From contig CAVQRC010000003.1 of NCBI GenBank assembly GCA_963715045.1, positions 1 to 64,000 of the forward strand: a stretch of 64,000 bases of DNA. The letters are read 5' to 3'. The stretch is from CAVQRC01 sp963715045 (GTDB taxonomy: Bacteria; Planctomycetota; Planctomycetia; Pirellulales; Lacipirellulaceae). A program made the translations under genes and the position numbers. How positions within the stretch are numbered: position 1 is the first letter of the stretch; each line of letters starts with the position of its first letter. The notes under the pieces were generated by a model. It worked only from the letters and a program-made list of their open reading frames with translations, was not told the DNA's origin and made no database searches. Positions 60,851-64,000 of this stretch are shown one piece after another.

Positions 60851-61505
60851 TCAGGCGTTGAGCCCGACGAAAGGATTCGAACGTTTCTCTACCCCAATTG
60901 TTGTCGGCATGCCGTGGCCCGGGTAGACGATCGTGTCATCGGGCAGCACGAACAGCTTTTCATGAATCGAGCGTCTCAGCGTCTCGAAGTCGCCGTCGTA
61001 GAAGTCGGTGCGGCCGATGCTCCCCTCGAACAGGACGTCCCCTCCAAATACGAGCGTCGGCTGCGAATGCCAGACGAACACGATGTGTCCCCGCGAATGA
61101 CCCGGCGTGTCGAGCACGTCCAGCTTGAATCCGGCCAGATCGAGCTGATCGCCTTCCCGCACGGTCATGTCGGCGACGGGACTGAGCAGCCGCGCCGAAC
61201 GCGGCGGAGAGGTTTTTCTGGGGATCGGTGAGCTTTTCGGCGTCGCCTTCGCCGATCACCAGCGGGACTTCGGGCCATCGCTCCTTGAGGGCCGCGTTGC
61301 CGGCGATGTGGTCGCTGTGGCCATGCGTGCACAGAATCGCGGCCGGTTCGAGCCCCTGCTTGTCGAGGTAGTGGATGATCTTGTCGGGCTCGAGCCCGGG
61401 ATCGATGACCAGGCAGTCCGAGCGATCGGGAAAGTGTGCCACGAACGTATTCTGGCCAAACGGAGCCGAAAAGATGGTGGCAATGGTCGGAGCGGGATGA
61501 GACAC
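60851..61505 (-). CDS. Metallo-beta-lactamase-fold hydrolase (glyoxalase II-like), frameshifted
   Basis: Start ATG 61505 (MSHPAPTIATIFSAPFGQNT). The metal motif is ILCTHGHSDHIAGNAALKER (HxHxDH). The frame breaks near 61195 after NLSAAFGAA. The next frame continues VADMTVREGDQLDLAGFKLD, VLDTPGHSRGHIVFVWHSQP (second His), LVFGGDVLFEGSIGRTDFYD (bridging Asp) and VYPGHGMPTTIG, ending at 60851. About 218 aa in all, the usual size. It is likely a thioesterase or hydroxyacylglutathione hydrolase-like enzyme. The gene starts just upstream of a ~425-base gap (61506-61931) in which no gene was recognised. Confidence 0.8.
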
Positions 61506-61931
61506 GTTGGTCCTGATGGGGGTGAGGGGGCCGCCGACCCGGTGGGACGCCAGCGGCGGCGGCCAGGGTCCACGATGCTCTCGCCTGGTACGGGGCGAAT
61601 GAGTAGAATGCGGCGACTTTGGCGGTTGGGCCCCGCGCCGATTATGGGGCCTGGGTAAGGCGGGTGCGAAGCACGTAGCGATTGTAATAATTTCGCATCG
61701 AACGGGCGATAGTTACCATTAGCCGGTCGGGTCGTGAACGCGTCTTCTGCCGGTAGACAACGCTGTCGCTCGCTCCTGGCTGGCTTCGCACTGCCTTTGG
61801 CACAAGAGTTGCCGTGACTCGTCTTCGCGAGTTTGCGGTATTGGCCAGCCGAACTCGATGGATCGAATTCTACCAGCCCGAATGGATTGATGAACGCGTG
61901 TGCATCATCACATGCGACGGAGAGACGAAAC

Positions 61932-62882
61932 ATGCGTGGTGAGTTGAGACTGTCTGCTTCGAACCGAACGACGCGAACCTTCCTGACCGTCCTGAGCCTC
62001 CTCGGAGCAGGTACCGCGTTGACGCCTCCCGCAGTCGCCCAGCAGGGGCTCGCAAAGCCGGTTTACCGGACCGCAAAGCAGCCGGATCAGCGGGTCGACG
62101 TCGCGGCGCGTGTCGAACAGCCCGAAGTCCACGTCGCCTTCGACCTCCGGCAGCGGCCCGGAGAGCATCCGCTCATGCCGGCACTTCGCGTCGCCACGGA
62201 AGGGCTGGCCGAGATCGACGCCAACATCCGCGACTACTCCTGCACCCTGATCAAACGCGAGCGGATCGACGGCGTGCTCGGCGAGCATCAATACATTTAC
62301 GCTCGCGTGCGGCACAATCCGCTCAGCGTGCACATGTTCTTCCTCAAACCGTACAAGGGACGCGAGTGCCTGTACGTCGAAGGTACGAACGTCGAAGACG
62401 GTCGCTCCATGCTGGTGGCCCGTGGCGAGGGATGGAAGAAACGCTTCGGGGCCATCACCCTCGACCCCCTCGGCAAGCTGGCGATGGACGGCCAGAAGTA
62501 TCCCATCACCAAGGTCGGCCTTCGCAACCTGACTGCCGAACTCATCGAAGTCGCCGAGAGCGACATCAAGTATGGGGAGTGCGAAGTCAAAATTAAGCAC
62601 GGCGTGAAGATCCGCACTCGCCCTGATCGTGAACCGCGGGTGACGACCATGATCGAGGCCATGCATCCCGTCCCTCGGAAGAATTTCCGCTACTACCGCG
62701 TGCGGATCTTCATCGACAACGAGTATCGAGTGCCGATTCGCTACGCATCCTGGTTGTGGCCCAGCCAGCCAGGAGGAAAGCCCGAACTCGAAGAGGAATA
62801 CACCTACGCCGACCTGAAGATCAACAACGGATTCACCGAATTTGATTTCAGCCAGGAGAACCCCGAGATTTTCAAGAAGTGA
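61932..62882 (+). CDS. DUF1571 family exported protein
   Basis: About 316 aa from ATG 61932, with GGAGAG upstream. Signal peptide (FLTVLSLLGAGTALTPPAVA). The DUF1571 core covers residues ~90-300: EIDANIRDYSCTLIKRERID, HNPLSVHMFFLKPYKGRECL, GVKIRTRPDREPRVTTMIEA, PRKNFRYYRVRIFIDNEYRV, EEYTYADLKINNGFTEFDFS. DUF1571 has an outer-membrane lipoprotein carrier (LolA)-like beta fold in related families, and planctomycete genomes carry several. Function unknown. The frame is intact. Confidence 0.87.
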   Translation: MRGELRLSASNRTTRTFLTVLSLLGAGTALTPPAVAQQGLAKPVYRTAKQPDQRVDVAARVEQPEVHVAFDLRQRPGEHPLMPALRVATEGLAEIDANIRDYSCTLIKRERIDGVLGEHQYIYARVRHNPLSVHMFFLKPYKGRECLYVEGTNVEDGRSMLVARGEGWKKRFGAITLDPLGKLAMDGQKYPITKVGLRNLTAELIEVAESDIKYGECEVKIKHGVKIRTRPDREPRVTTMIEAMHPVPRKNFRYYRVRIFIDNEYRVPIRYASWLWPSQPGGKPELEEEYTYADLKINNGFTEFDFSQENPEIFKK

Positions 62883-62901
62883 ATCAGGGTCGGGGGTCAT
62901 A

Positions 62902-64000
62902 TTACAGCAGCTCTGCGATCGGTTCGCCTTCCTTGAGGATCGGAAAGGGTCGCCCGACGTGATCGTGGAAGACTTGCGAGGTGTCGATGCCAAGCACGTG
63001 GTAGATGGTCGCCAGCACGCAGCCGGGTGAGTAGGGCCGGCTGGTCGGATAGGCCGCGTGCGAATCGGTCGTCCCGATCATCTGGCCCATCTTCAGCCCG
63101 CCCCCGGCGAACATCGCGCAGAAGGTGCCTGGCCAGTGATCGCGACCGGCATCCTTGTTAATCGTCGGTGTCCGGCCGAATTCGCCCATGACGTTCACGA
63201 GCACGCGATCGGAAAGGCCACGCTCGGCCAGGTCGCTGACGAGCGCCGAGACGGCCCGGTCGAGCCTTGGGAGGAGTACTTCCCGCTGCGGCTTGAAGTT
63301 GTCGACGTGCGTGTCCCAGCCGCCGCCGGAGAGGCAGCTCACGAAGCTGACGCCGGCCTCGACGAGCCGCCGGGCAAGCAACAGGTTCTGCCCCATGGGT
63401 GTGCGACCGTAGCGATCGCGCGTGGTGTCTGGTTCGCGGGTGATATCGAACGCTGCGGCGACGGCGGGGCTCGTGAGCATCTCGAGGGCCTGGCGGCGAA
63501 AGCCATCCATCGCGGTCAGGGATTCGGTCGCATCGAGGCGGCGGCGTACGCGGTCAAGTTCGCGAACGAGGTCGCGGCGCTGATGAATTCGCGTGCGATC
63601 AATCCGGGGCGCGAGGTTCGGCACGTAATAGTCTTCGGCGTTGGGATCGATCTCGGTCGTAAACGGGTTGCAGGCCGGGCCCAGATAGCTGGCGAGGGCG
63701 AACGCCTGCGGCCGTGGCACGGCGACATAGGCGGGCATCGCGGCCCGACTGGTGCCGCGAATGCGGGCCGTGATCGAACCGGTCGAGGGGTGCTCGTTTG
63801 TGCCGGGCTGGATGGCGGGGTTTCCCAGATAACCGGTCTGTATCAAGTGGGAACTGGGCAGATGCGACGAGTTGGTGTGCGAGACCGTGCGGACAATGGC
63901 CAGCTTGTCCATCACGGCGGCCTGCAGCGGGAGATGTTCGCAGATCCGAATCCCGGGGACGCTGGTGGGGATCTCGCGGAACTCGCCGCGAATTTCGGCC
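62902..64000 (-). CDS. DUF1501 family protein, 5' end outside the window
   Basis: At least 366 codons with the start beyond the right edge. The frame is open from the edge, reading EIRGEFREIPTSVPGIRICE, then MDKLAIVRTVSHTNSSHLPS. Conserved DUF1501 features follow: LLARRLVEAGVSFVSCLSGG, WDTHVDNFKPQREVLLPRLD, LVNVMGEFGRTPTINKDAGR, HWPGTFCAMFAGGGLKMG, and a C-terminal ATIYHVLGIDTSQVFHDHVG. DUF1501 proteins are sulfatase-fold related, carry a Tat leader (not visible here), and usually pair with DUF1553/DUF1549 cytochrome-like genes. They are a planctomycete hallmark. Confidence 0.92.
   Translation of the reverse strand, partial: AEIRGEFREIPTSVPGIRICEHLPLQAAVMDKLAIVRTVSHTNSSHLPSSHLIQTGYLGNPAIQPGTNEHPSTGSITARIRGTSRAAMPAYVAVPRPQAFALASYLGPACNPFTTEIDPNAEDYYVPNLAPRIDRTRIHQRRDLVRELDRVRRRLDATESLTAMDGFRRQALEMLTSPAVAAAFDITREPDTTRDRYGRTPMGQNLLLARRLVEAGVSFVSCLSGGGWDTHVDNFKPQREVLLPRLDRAVSALVSDLAERGLSDRVLVNVMGEFGRTPTINKDAGRDHWPGTFCAMFAGGGLKMGQMIGTTDSHAAYPTSRPYSPGCVLATIYHVLGIDTSQVFHDHVGRPFPILKEGEPIAELL

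Overview
The window looks like a GC-rich chromosome segment from a planctomycete (Planctomycetota). The evidence is a combination of families typical of that phylum: a DUF1501 protein, a DUF1571 protein, PEP-CTERM and dockerin-tailed secreted proteins, a LEPR-xLL-type secreted protein, a transglutaminase/esterase fusion, a giant alpha-2-macroglobulin-like protein and a planctomycete-style Tad pilus locus. No rRNA, CRISPR array or prophage was seen. One tRNA-Ala(GGC) lies near 19.4 kb.

Layout. 0-1 kb: an IS200/IS605-like RAYT transposase between two inverted REP-like elements. 1.6-19.3 kb: mostly exported proteins (SGNH hydrolase, AsmA/TamB-like protein, transglutaminase-esterase fusion, sialidase-like protein, cyclophilin-domain LEPR-xLL protein, dockerin/PEP-CTERM proteins, sugar dehydrogenase, beta-helix protein), then a flippase-like membrane protein. 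20.4-23.8 kb: nucleoside transporter, and a DUF362 plus alpha/alpha-toroid protein pair. 24.2-36.8 kb: a complete Tad (Flp) pilus locus in the order flp, cpaA, tadE, cpaB, cpaC, small ORF, cpaE/tadZ, cpaF, tadB, tadC, exported protein, TPR lipoprotein. 36.8-41.8 kb: an accessory island of toxin-antitoxin modules, hairpin-bounded repeats, a 316-bp duplication and an IS91 remnant. 41.9-50.4 kb: one very large alpha-2-macroglobulin-like gene. 50.7-54.4 kb: an HspQ-like gene and a short dcw-type cluster (mraZ, rsmH, LysM protein) with a clear MraZ operator. 54.5-64 kb: glycosyltransferase, queA, nucleoside deaminase, DUF2608 protein, glutamine-dependent NAD synthase, MBL-fold hydrolase, DUF1571 protein and a DUF1501 protein cut by the window edge.

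Two things dominate interpretation. First, a dozen or more genes, including normally indispensable ones such as rsmH, are broken by single-base frameshifts, several in homopolymers. This points to residual sequencing indels rather than mass gene decay, so split genes are described here as single genes. Second, the window is rich in short dispersed repeats. An ~80-bp family has five copies; one overlaps the 5' coding end of the AsmA-like gene, one extends the 3' coding end of the sugar dehydrogenase gene and one supplies the stop codon of cpaB. The mixture of REP-like elements, TAATGAC repeats and GTCCCAGA repeats marks gene borders throughout.
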